A program made the position numbers and the translations under genes. From an uncultured Zetaproteobacteria bacterium (GTDB taxonomy: Bacteria; Pseudomonadota; Zetaproteobacteria; Mariprofundales; Mariprofundaceae), in assembly GCA_947311795.1 (NCBI GenBank), contig CAMZLX010000194.1, positions 1 through 15,023 of the forward strand: a stretch of DNA of 15,023 nucleotides, given 5' to 3'. Below the pieces are notes generated by a model, which did no database searches, was not told the DNA's origin, and saw only the letters and a list, made by a program, of their open reading frames with translations. Positions 7,099 to 12,993 of this stretch are shown here, one piece after another (position 1 is the first letter of the stretch; each line of letters starts with the position of its first letter).

Positions 7099-7494
7099 AT
7101 GAAAATTAAGCAACGTACACAAACAACTATTTCAAGCAAACAACTTAAAAAAACAAATCCTAGCCAGACATTTTCATCATTGTTTGCAACGCAAGAATCC
7201 AATCTGTTGGATAAAACAACCGAACCCATAGATGAGCCAAAACAAAAAACCATGCGCACTGAACAAGAACAGCCTCTAGAAAAAGTCCTCAATGAACTTG
7301 AAAGTATTATGCATAACCTTGAAGAAGGCAGCCACGACCACAAACGCGCGCAAATGGCTATTCACAGCTTACGTGATGCACTTCATGATATGCCCGAAAC
7401 CTTTCCATTAAGTGACAAGGATAAAGAGGAAGCCAAAACATTACTCATCATTGAATCCAAACGTATTGATGAATTGAGAAAATATGAGATTTAA
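7099..7494 (+). CDS. Small charged protein, possible FliX-like partner of FlbD
   Basis: The 131-residue protein has no signal peptide or membrane segment. The first 50 residues are Lys/Gln/Thr-rich and look disordered. Residues about 52-90 form a helix with L-E-K-V-L-N-E-L-E-S-I-M and an E-E-G turn. A last helix ends L-L-I-I-E-S-K-R-I-D-E-L-R-K-Y. A helical pattern 'L..LE..L..LEEG' followed by a final 'L..IE..R..EL.K' is what I recall of FliX, which controls FlbD in Caulobacter. The match is by pattern and by position directly after the flbD-like gene, not by a confident family hit. GAGAGG (7088-7093), five bases before the ATG, supports the start. It is in operon with the activator 12 bases upstream. 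It could equally be an unrelated lineage-specific protein. Confidence 0.7.
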   Translation: MKIKQRTQTTISSKQLKKTNPSQTFSSLFATQESNLLDKTTEPIDEPKQKTMRTEQEQPLEKVLNELESIMHNLEEGSHDHKRAQMAIHSLRDALHDMPETFPLSDKDKEEAKTLLIIESKRIDELRKYEI

Positions 7495-7519
7495 CCCTAA
7501 ATTTTATCCATCTATAACA

Positions 7520-7547
7520 TTGACAACTACCCTTGCTTATCTAACTT
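7520..7547 (+). promoter_or_regulatory. Possible promoter for the ParM-like gene
   Basis: A perfect TTGACA (7520-7525) is followed after 16 bases by TAACTT (7542-7547), only three of six matches. A better -10, TATAAG (7556-7561), would pair with TTGCTT (7533-7538) at 17 bases, but its start would fall inside the ribosome binding site. The 86-base gap thus probably holds a promoter, but its exact position is unsure. Confidence 0.33.
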
Positions 7548-7580
7548 ATGCTACATATAAGTGGGTAGGGAGCAGGCAAT

Positions 7581-8612
7581 ATGATAGACACAGTCATTGC
7601 GATTGATATCGGATTTGGTTTTACCAAAGCTACAGACGGCAAGGATTTTCTCATTTTTAAGTCCGTATATGGTGAAGCTGTTGACCTACAGTTTCGAGAA
7701 AGTTTGTTGGGCGAAAATTCACATGAAGAACATATCCAAATCGAAATCGATGATACCCCTTATTTTGTAGGTGAGCTTGCTGAGCGTCAAAGTTCTAGCC
7801 GCTCATTTACCTTAGACCAAAATCAATTCATTTCTTCTTCAAGTAAAATTCTTGCTCTGGGTGTGTTGAGTAAACTGCTGCATGAGCCTGAACAAACCAT
7901 CAAACTTGTGGTTGGCTTGCCCATTGGTCACTACCGTCAATACAAAGAAATATTGGCAGAAATGCTGAAAGATAAACATGTTTTCACATCCGTACATCAC
8001 GATGGCACAACAACGGAAATGAATATTACTGTGGAAGATGTTCGTGTGCTTCCTCAACCTATCGGTACAGTGATGGATAGATTATTAAGCACAACGGGCA
8101 TTCCAAAAAGTCAACGTTTTGCAACCGATAAAATTGGCATTATTGATGTTGGTTTTCGCACCACAGACTACACGATTTCGGATAAAGGTCGTTATTCAGA
8201 ACGCGGAAGCCTGACCACAAAAAACGGCATATCCAAAGCCTTTGCCAAAATAGGTGCCAAGCTCAAAGAAGCATCCAATATTGATGTGGAAATTTACCGT
8301 TTGTTTGAGGCAGTGGATTCAGGAAGCATCAAAATTCGTGGCAAGTCTTATGACCTTAAACCCATCACTGAAAAAGCATTTAAACAACTCGCTACTGCCA
8401 TCGCCACGGATGCCAACACAGTCTGGGCAGATGATTGGGATATTGATGCGATTATGATTACGGGTGGTGGCGGTGCTGTGCTTGCACCCTACATTGAAAA
8501 ACAACTTGAAGGCGTGGTGATTCCCATCAAACAAGACCTAGACTACCGCCTGCATAATGTACGTGGTTATTATAAGTTTGGCTTATACACTTGGCGCAAA
8601 AAAGAAGCTTAA
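7581..8612 (+). CDS. ParM-like actin-family ATPase
   Basis: This 343-residue protein has the actin/Hsp70 ATPase fold motifs in order: phosphate-1 loop I-D-I-G-F-G-F-T-K (residues 8-16), phosphate-2 loop I-G-I-I-D-V-G-F-R-T-T-D (185-196), and the adenosine motif I-T-G-G-G-G (293-298). V-V-G-L-P-I-G near residue 113 is also typical of ParM/StbA and archaeal actin-like proteins. Such proteins bind ATP and polymerise; in plasmids they push DNA copies apart with ParR bound to parC. No ParR-like small gene or repeated centromere is next to it, so this may be a chromosomal filament with another role. AGGGAG (7567-7572), eight bases before the ATG, supports the start. The stop abuts the stop of apaG on the other strand with no base between them. 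Its base composition resembles that of its neighbours. Confidence 0.85.
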   Translation: MIDTVIAIDIGFGFTKATDGKDFLIFKSVYGEAVDLQFRESLLGENSHEEHIQIEIDDTPYFVGELAERQSSSRSFTLDQNQFISSSSKILALGVLSKLLHEPEQTIKLVVGLPIGHYRQYKEILAEMLKDKHVFTSVHHDGTTTEMNITVEDVRVLPQPIGTVMDRLLSTTGIPKSQRFATDKIGIIDVGFRTTDYTISDKGRYSERGSLTTKNGISKAFAKIGAKLKEASNIDVEIYRLFEAVDSGSIKIRGKSYDLKPITEKAFKQLATAIATDANTVWADDWDIDAIMITGGGGAVLAPYIEKQLEGVVIPIKQDLDYRLHNVRGYYKFGLYTWRKKEA

Positions 8613-8990
8613 CTATTGTAGCAGCTTACGCACAGCCAAGGTAAACATCGGAATATCAGCTTCAAACAAGCTACCATCATCAGCCTTCATTTGATAAGAA
8701 CCTTGCATACAACCCACAGGTGTTTTTAGCACTGAGAAACTGCTGTATTGATGTTCGCCCTGCGGCTGAATCACAGGCTGCTCACCAATCACACCCGCAC
8801 CTTGCACTTCAGTTTTGTTACCATCTGCATCTGTGATAAGCCACTTTCGTGTTAAAAGTTGTACAGCTTGTTCACCCTCATTTCGGATACGAATATGATA
8901 GGCAAACACATACTCACTATCCCGAGACTGAGCCTCTAAATATTCTACTTCAACATCAACTTGTATATCATTTTTCATATCTAAACTCAC
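8613..8990 (-). CDS. apaG: ApaG family protein
   Basis: The 125-residue protein matches ApaG along its length: Y-L-E-A-Q-S near the start, then E-Y-V-F-A-Y-H-I-R-I-R-N, a long R-K-W-L-I-T-D-A-D-G strand, E-V-Q-G-A-G-V-I-G, T-P-V-G-C-M-Q-G-S-Y, and F-T-L-A-V at the end. ApaG is a small immunoglobulin-like beta-sandwich. It was linked genetically to Co2+/Mg2+ handling and sits near apaH in enteric bacteria; its biochemical role is not settled. The GTG start overlaps the stop of the upstream gene (GTGA), which suggests translational coupling. An ATG four codons later (8978) is an alternative with a weak GAG upstream. It is the last gene of the three-gene minus-strand operon and is not beside apaH or ksgA here. 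Confidence 0.93.
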   Translation of the reverse strand: MSLDMKNDIQVDVEVEYLEAQSRDSEYVFAYHIRIRNEGEQAVQLLTRKWLITDADGNKTEVQGAGVIGEQPVIQPQGEHQYSSFSVLKTPVGCMQGSYQMKADDGSLFEADIPMFTLAVRKLLQ

Positions 8991-9346
8991 AAAAATACAA
9001 ATGGGGTTAATGCAAACAAACCCACAATAATAATACCCATCACAGCCAATACCACTTGCATAGGGTATGTTTTAAACCGCTGCCACATCGTGGCTTGCTG
9101 ACCGTTGGCACAAAGCTCAATATACGATTGACGAGCTTGCTCAAAGCGATGTTGCTGGTATTTTGCAATCAAGGTTTCAGCCTCTTCAAGCTTTGTTTCA
9201 TCGGGCAACCATACCGCAGCATAACCCAAGCCCCATCGCCCATTGGATGTTTCATAAAAATCAATGTCATGCTCGCTCAAGAGTGCGCGAACTTCTTCGG
9301 CTTCGTCTTCTTCCACACCTCGAAGTTTGAACAATAAAACACTCAT
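8987..9346 (-). CDS. DUF6164 family membrane-anchored protein
   Basis: The 119-residue protein begins with a ferredoxin-like or ACT-like half (L-L-F-K-L-R-G-V, E-E-V-R-A-L-L, then H-D-I-D-F-Y-E-T and G-R-W-G-L-G-Y-A-A-V-W-L), followed by a helical linker (about 52-85) and one membrane helix at the C-terminus (about 96-117). This matches my memory of DUF6164, a proteobacterial family of unknown function. The N-terminal part should face the cytoplasm. Its ATG overlaps the stop of the mscS-family gene by four bases (ATGA), and its stop overlaps the apaG start in the same way. The three genes are therefore likely to be made from one mRNA with coupled translation. Confidence 0.82.
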   Translation of the reverse strand: MSVLLFKLRGVEEDEAEEVRALLSEHDIDFYETSNGRWGLGYAAVWLPDETKLEEAETLIAKYQQHRFEQARQSYIELCANGQQATMWQRFKTYPMQVVLAVMGIIIVGLFALTPFVFL

Positions 9347-10431
9347 GTTTTCTCAGGTATCTGCTCGATATAGAGCGACTGACTTGGGAAAGCGAATTCT
9401 AAATCAAGTGATTCCAAAAGTTGCATGATTTGTAAATTCACTTCTTGTCTGACCTGAAGATAGACCGACCAGTTTTTATCCTTACTAAAATAATACAAGA
9501 AAATCGAAAGCGCTGAATCATCAAAATTATCAAACTTCACCAATGAAAAGTCTTGGTCAACGCCAGGGTGCATTTTGAGAATATCTTCAATACCCTCCAC
9601 TGCCTTCTGCATTTGCTCCGTAGATGTGGCATAGGTAATCCCAATACGCATCTTGATTCGGCGCTTGGATCGCGCATCAATATTATCAATCACCATATTG
9701 GCAAGCATAGAGTTGGGCACATTCACCAAGGTCTGGGCAAATGTGCGGATGCGCGTGGAGCGGAAACCAATTTCTTCAACCACACCTTCAAATTCTGAAG
9801 TTTTTATCCAATCACCCACCACAAATGGGCGGTCAATCAACAGCATCACCGAGCCAAACAAGTTGGCAATGGTGTCTTTGGCTGCCATTGCCACCGCAAT
9901 ACCGCCAATACCAAGTGATGCAATCAAACCGGATATGGAGTATCCCATATTCTGCGCCACCACCAATACACCCGTGACCACAAGGAACAGCTTTAAAGTT
10001 TTGGAAATGAATGGCACAAGTTGGTCATCCAAAGATGAATCCGTATCTTTGGCTCTGGATAGTGCATAGGTTGATAACCCATCAATCAAACGCCACAAGA
10101 ACCAAATAATTAAAGCAATGCTCACCATGCGCCCTGCTTTTTCAGCCATATCCAAAATAGGCAGCACATCGGATGAAGGTTGCAAAATCATAATTGCAGC
10201 CCACATGCCAAACAATAGAATAAGCCAGCTTAATGGTTTTTCCGCCGCAGCAAGCAGGGCATCATCCAATGTTGTTTCTGTGCGCTTGGTGACGGCTTGG
10301 CTAATCTTATGCAGCCAACGAATCAAATAGCGGCGAATCACTACCGTAAGAAACAAAATACCCAACGCCACCAACCAGCGTGAACTGTCGCTATTCCCTA
10401 TCCAATCTGAAAGCTGTTGCAAATCAAACAA
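9343..10431 (-). CDS. MscS-family small-conductance mechanosensitive channel
   Basis: The 362-residue inner-membrane protein has about five hydrophobic helices (near 18-38, 70-90, 98-118, 143-165, 168-200). The last is the Gly/Ala-rich pore helix (G-L-I-A-S-L-G-I-G-G-I-A-V-A-M-A-A), continuing into A-N-L-F-G-S-V-M-L-L-I-D-R-P-F, the hallmark of MscS. The beta domain follows (V-G-D-W-I-K, G-V-V-E-E-I-G-F-R-S-T-R-I-R-T, V-N-V-P-N-S), then a cytoplasmic alpha/beta end. In known members these channels open under membrane tension and release solutes during osmotic downshock. It is longer than E. coli MscS (286) because of extra N-terminal helices, nearer to the YnaI/YbdG type. The start is an unusual TTG, strongly supported by AAGGAGA six bases upstream (10438-10444); no in-frame ATG is nearby. 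It is the first gene of the operon. Confidence 0.92.
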   Translation of the reverse strand: MFDLQQLSDWIGNSDSSRWLVALGILFLTVVIRRYLIRWLHKISQAVTKRTETTLDDALLAAAEKPLSWLILLFGMWAAIMILQPSSDVLPILDMAEKAGRMVSIALIIWFLWRLIDGLSTYALSRAKDTDSSLDDQLVPFISKTLKLFLVVTGVLVVAQNMGYSISGLIASLGIGGIAVAMAAKDTIANLFGSVMLLIDRPFVVGDWIKTSEFEGVVEEIGFRSTRIRTFAQTLVNVPNSMLANMVIDNIDARSKRRIKMRIGITYATSTEQMQKAVEGIEDILKMHPGVDQDFSLVKFDNFDDSALSIFLYYFSKDKNWSVYLQVRQEVNLQIMQLLESLDLEFAFPSQSLYIEQIPEKT

Positions 10432-10465
10432 ATGAGTTCTCCTTAAAAACCATGACTTTAATCAT

Positions 10466-10494
10466 TTGACGCATAATACCATGTTTCTTAGACT
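10466..10494 (+). promoter_or_regulatory. Sigma-70 promoter for the small gene-Rieske operon
   Basis: TTGACG (10466-10471, one mismatch) and TAGACT (10489-10494, two mismatches) are exactly 17 bases apart. The predicted start is near 10501, and the AGGGGG ribosome binding site at 10508-10513 lies just inside the leader. The -35 and spacer overlap the opposing promoter for the mscS-family gene. Confidence 0.55.
10473..10481 (-). promoter_or_regulatory. Extended -10 promoter for the mscS-family operon
   Basis: On the minus strand TGGTATTAT reads as an extended -10 element (TG, one base, then TATTAT with one mismatch). No good -35 is seen 16-18 bases upstream, as is common for extended -10 promoters. 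Transcription would begin near 10466, about 35 bases before the TTG start. Confidence 0.45.
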
Positions 10495-10519
10495 AGCCAT
10501 AGTAGCTAGGGGGAAACCT

Positions 10520-10804
10520 ATGAGCCAATTACAATTACAAGCACTATTTTCTAACCCCGATGCCTTGCAAGCCTTGGTTGGGCGCAAAGTTCGCTACCTT
10601 GATGATGAATATTATATTTGTGATATTTTAATTGGTGAGGACATGCTGATTCTTTCCTCCCATTGCGACAAAGAAGTGCAAGATGACTCATTTGGTCGCG
10701 CCACACGTATGGTTCCTAAGCAACACAACCTCAAATTTCGTGATATGGAAAGAAATCCAACAGCTATTTGGGATGAGTTTATTTTCTTGGATGGTGCATT
10801 ATAA
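10520..10804 (+). CDS. Small soluble protein of unknown function
   Basis: This 94-residue protein is not recognised. It is soluble and acidic with no signal peptide or membrane segment. A short helical start (L-Q-L-Q-A-L-F) leads to a strand-rich core (G-R-K-V-R-Y-L-D-D-E-Y-Y-I-C-D-I-L, then M-L-I-L-S-S) and a polar second half ending D-E-F-I-F-L-D-G-A-L. It has only two cysteines (in Y-I-C-D and S-H-C-D) and no clear metal motif. The ATG at 10520 has AGGGGG (10508-10513) six bases upstream. An earlier in-frame start at 10466 lies inside the -35 of the promoter and is rejected. Its stop shares one base with the ATG of the Rieske gene (TAATG), so the two are coupled and may work together. Confidence 0.8.
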   Translation: MSQLQLQALFSNPDALQALVGRKVRYLDDEYYICDILIGEDMLILSSHCDKEVQDDSFGRATRMVPKQHNLKFRDMERNPTAIWDEFIFLDGAL

Positions 10805-11118
10805 TGGCTGAATGGATTGGTGTAGCTGCTGTAACGGATTGCCCTCAAGGTAAACGCATCGTGGTAGACACGGATGCTGGTAAAGTTGCTATTTTTCATC
10901 TTAGCCAAGGTTTTTATGCCATTGAAGATAGGTGTTCACACGATAATGGCGAGCTTGCCAGCGGCGAGTTAGATGGTGATGAAATTATTTGCCCGCGCCA
11001 CGGTGCACGGTTTTGCATTTTAAACGGCGAAGCACTTACCCCACCTGCATATGAAGCCATTGAAGTCTTTGAAGTGCGCGTTCAGAATGGTTTGATTCAA
11101 ATTGATATTGATAACTAA
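10804..11118 (+). CDS. Rieske [2Fe-2S] ferredoxin
   Basis: The 104-residue protein is a single Rieske domain. Cluster ligands are visible as C44-S-H46 and C63-P-R-H66, in the usual order C-x-H, about 16 residues, C-x-x-H. The surrounding G-E-L, D-G-D-E-I-I-C-P-R-H-G-A-R-F and A-L-T-P-P-A match the small soluble ferredoxins of the NirD/bacterial dioxygenase-ferredoxin kind. It should carry single electrons in the cytoplasm. The redox partner is not in the window; no oxygenase or reductase gene is nearby. The TAATG overlap with the preceding small gene, and only a weak ribosome binding site (GGATGG), suggest coupled translation. The next gene begins 12 bases after its stop. Confidence 0.92.
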   Translation: MAEWIGVAAVTDCPQGKRIVVDTDAGKVAIFHLSQGFYAIEDRCSHDNGELASGELDGDEIICPRHGARFCILNGEALTPPAYEAIEVFEVRVQNGLIQIDIDN

Positions 11119-11130
11119 GGTAATAAAAAA

Positions 11131-11412
11131 ATGATAAAACATATTGTCATGTGGACATTAAAAGATAAAGCCGATGCTATAAAAGTAAAAGCCATGCTTG
11201 AACGGTTAAAAGGACAAGTGCCTAGTATTATCGATATTGAAGTTGGCATTGATTTTAGCGGCAGCGAAGCCGCTGCGGATGTGGTATTGTATTCCACCTT
11301 TGCCAATATAGATGGCTTAAATGCATACCAACATCACCCTGAACATCAAGCTGTGATTCCACGGATGCAGGCAATGACAACATCAAGAAAGGTGGCTGAT
11401 TATGAAATTTAA
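11131..11412 (+). CDS. Dabb family (stress-responsive A/B barrel) protein
   Basis: The 93-residue protein matches the Dabb domain (PF07876): I-K-H-I-V-M-W-T-L-K at the start, a helix with M-L-E-R-L-K, then I-I-D-I-E-V-G, D-V-V-L-Y-S-T-F, and the conserved Y-Q-H-H-P-E-H-Q near residue 70. These proteins form dimeric alpha/beta barrels related to ferredoxin-like folds. Members differ in function, so none is assigned. AAGG (11117-11120) lies ten bases upstream of the ATG. The end overlaps the next gene by 11 bases, which places it firmly in the operon. The proximity to a Rieske protein may be meaningful but is not evidence of a shared reaction. Confidence 0.9.
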   Translation: MIKHIVMWTLKDKADAIKVKAMLERLKGQVPSIIDIEVGIDFSGSEAAADVVLYSTFANIDGLNAYQHHPEHQAVIPRMQAMTTSRKVADYEI

Positions 11413-11719
11413 TTTTTTATTACTGTTTATAACACTACTTGCCACACCTGCCTTCGCTGAAGATGTGGATCTCAAAAAAGAGCTTGCGTCTGAAATCAGC
11501 CAAGCTGACCCTGCTGAAGTGCGCACCTACAAAAGCGATGATGGTTCAACAGTTACCGAGTATAAGTCAGCAGGCAGAGTTTGGATGATTAAAGTGCAGC
11601 CCGCTGGCGATTTTCCAGCCTATTATTTATATGATGATGAAGGCAACGGCACCTTTGAGCGGCATATGGGTGGTAATAAAAAATTATCGCCACCCATGTG
11701 GATTATCAAACGCTTCTAA
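11402..11719 (+). CDS. Exported DUF2782 family protein
   Basis: The 105-residue protein starts with a signal peptide (MKFNFLLLFITLLATPAFA), so it should be periplasmic. The mature part has the DUF2782 pattern: V-R-T-Y-K-S-D-D-G-S-T-V-T-E-Y, R-V-W-M-I-K-V-Q-P, P-A-Y-Y-L-Y-D-D-E-G-N-G, then P-P-M-W-I-I-K-R-F at the end. The family is small and proteobacterial, and its function is unknown. The AAAGGTGG ribosome binding site lies inside the end of the Dabb gene, about six bases before the ATG. The next gene starts on the base after its stop. Confidence 0.9.
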   Translation: MKFNFLLLFITLLATPAFAEDVDLKKELASEISQADPAEVRTYKSDDGSTVTEYKSAGRVWMIKVQPAGDFPAYYLYDDEGNGTFERHMGGNKKLSPPMWIIKRF

Positions 11720-12340
11720 ATGCTCGGCAAACCCAACATCAAGCTACTCTTACTCACCGACAGCAAACGATTTAACAACCACCAAGCCATGTTGGATTGC
11801 ATCAATCAAGCATTGGTGGGTGGCGTGGATACTGTTGTATTACGCGAGAAGCATTTGGACTCTGCGAAACTATTAAGCCTTGCATCTAAACTACAAATAC
11901 TCACCAAACAACATCAAGCACGACTGATGATTCACACTCAGGCGGATATTGCCCAAGCGGTGGAAGCCGATGGCGTGCATGTGGATGCCAAGTCCATTCC
12001 CGAAATCAGGCAAATGAAGCAATGGTTGGGTGATGATTATCTTATCTCTGCCTCATGCCATGATGAAAATGAACTTCAACATGCTGAAAGCCAAGGCGCA
12101 AACTTTTGCTTTTTATCCCCTGTCTTCCCCACACAATCTCATCCTGGCGCACCATCTTTGGGCGCAGAGATATTTCTCAAACTTGCTGCTCTCGTTGATA
12201 TACCTGTTATCGCCTTGGGTGGCATTGAACAAGATGTTCTTCCCTTATTACAAGGGCATGGTGTTGCCACCATGGGCACAGTTTTAAATGCAAAAGACCC
12301 TAAATCCGCAGCGCAAAATCTATTGTATCTTCCAAGTTAA
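11720..12340 (+). CDS. ThiE/TenI-like (TMP-TENI fold) protein
   Basis: The 206-residue protein has the TIM-barrel pattern of thiamine phosphate synthase: L-L-L-L-T-D near the start, V-V-L-R-E-K (R42, K44), A-D-G-V-H-V, A-S-C-H, S-P-V-F-P-T, P-G-A-P-S-L-G, and A-L-G-G-I. True ThiE joins HMP-diphosphate to thiazole phosphate. However, the I-N-D-R motif of ThiE that contacts the diphosphate is I71-H72-T73-Q74 here, and the Gln of H-L-G-Q is A90. Together with A-S-C-H and S-H-P-G-A-P this resembles the TENI domain often fused to Nudix (MutT) proteins, which is not established as a TMP synthase. It could be a divergent enzyme or a TenI-type protein. No other thiamine gene or thiamine riboswitch is nearby. 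The ATG follows the previous stop directly (TAAATG), so it is probably coupled. Confidence 0.85.
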   Translation: MLGKPNIKLLLLTDSKRFNNHQAMLDCINQALVGGVDTVVLREKHLDSAKLLSLASKLQILTKQHQARLMIHTQADIAQAVEADGVHVDAKSIPEIRQMKQWLGDDYLISASCHDENELQHAESQGANFCFLSPVFPTQSHPGAPSLGAEIFLKLAALVDIPVIALGGIEQDVLPLLQGHGVATMGTVLNAKDPKSAAQNLLYLPS

Positions 12341-12369
12341 TTTTATAAAGTTTGTCTAAAGGGGATTCC

Positions 12370-12990
12370 ATGCAAAATACAATCAGAACGATGATTACAC
12401 TATTTACTTTTTTCTTGTTCTCATCTAATGCCAATTCCGCAGAATTTCATCCTGTTATTTCCATTGGTTATGACCGCGGTGGTGATACCATTTTGGATTA
12501 TACTGTTAGCACAATTAATGGTCGCACCATCAACCTCGATGATAAAATCACAGCAGGAAGCGGGTTAACGTTAGCTATTGGTGCATATGTTCCTTTGGGT
12601 GAAATCTTCGGTCTGCAAGGCACAGTTGGTCTCAAAGTTGATAGCGGGTCATTCCTAAATAATACTTATTTAGCTTTTTCTCGAACACCTTATGACCTAG
12701 TCGGTTACTACCACATGGGGCAGCATCATAATCTTGGTATTGGGGCAACCTATCACACAGGCACATCTTTCACCTGCACAACTGACGCAACGCCTTCAAC
12801 AGGATGTAATTTTGCTTTTGACTTCGATAATGCAACAGGTGGCATCGTTGAATACAATTATGCCGTATCCGACAATAATGAAGGCGGTCTCAAACTAGGT
12901 ATTCGCTACACAAAAATACGTTATGATTTAAGCAACTCTAGCCAGTCCTTCGATGGCTCTTCCTTTGGTATTATTTTGTATGGTTATTAA
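12370..12990 (+). CDS. Outer-membrane beta-barrel protein (predicted)
   Basis: The 206-residue protein has a signal peptide (about 1-23, ending S-N-A-N-S-A) and a mature part built of alternating hydrophobic/polar strands with many Gly, Tyr and Asn residues, such as G-L-T-L-A-I-G-A-Y-V-P-L-G and G-L-K-L-G-I-R-Y-T-K-I-R-Y. The last strand ends in an aromatic residue (G-I-I-L-Y-G-Y), as outer-membrane barrels do. About eight strands fit the length. Two cysteines in the middle (T-C-T-T, G-C-N-F) may bridge an outer loop. The exact family is not recognised. AAAGGGG five bases before the ATG (12358-12364) fixes the start; an earlier TTG is rejected. The gap before it (12341-12369) has TATAAA at 12344-12349 with a poor -35 (TTGTAT, 15 bases upstream), a weak sign of its own promoter. 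Confidence 0.78.
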   Translation: MQNTIRTMITLFTFFLFSSNANSAEFHPVISIGYDRGGDTILDYTVSTINGRTINLDDKITAGSGLTLAIGAYVPLGEIFGLQGTVGLKVDSGSFLNNTYLAFSRTPYDLVGYYHMGQHHNLGIGATYHTGTSFTCTTDATPSTGCNFAFDFDNATGGIVEYNYAVSDNNEGGLKLGIRYTKIRYDLSNSSQSFDGSSFGIILYGY

Positions 12991-12993
12991 AAT

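Noticed and set aside
8606..8628. Possible hairpin (AAGCT ... AGCTT) at the ParM-like/apaG junction
   Set aside because: The stem is only five pairs with a loop of over ten bases and no T-tract on either side, so it is not a credible terminator.
9553..10330. Plus-strand open frames inside the mscS-family gene
   Set aside because: They lie opposite a clear MscS channel and show no protein-like conserved pattern.
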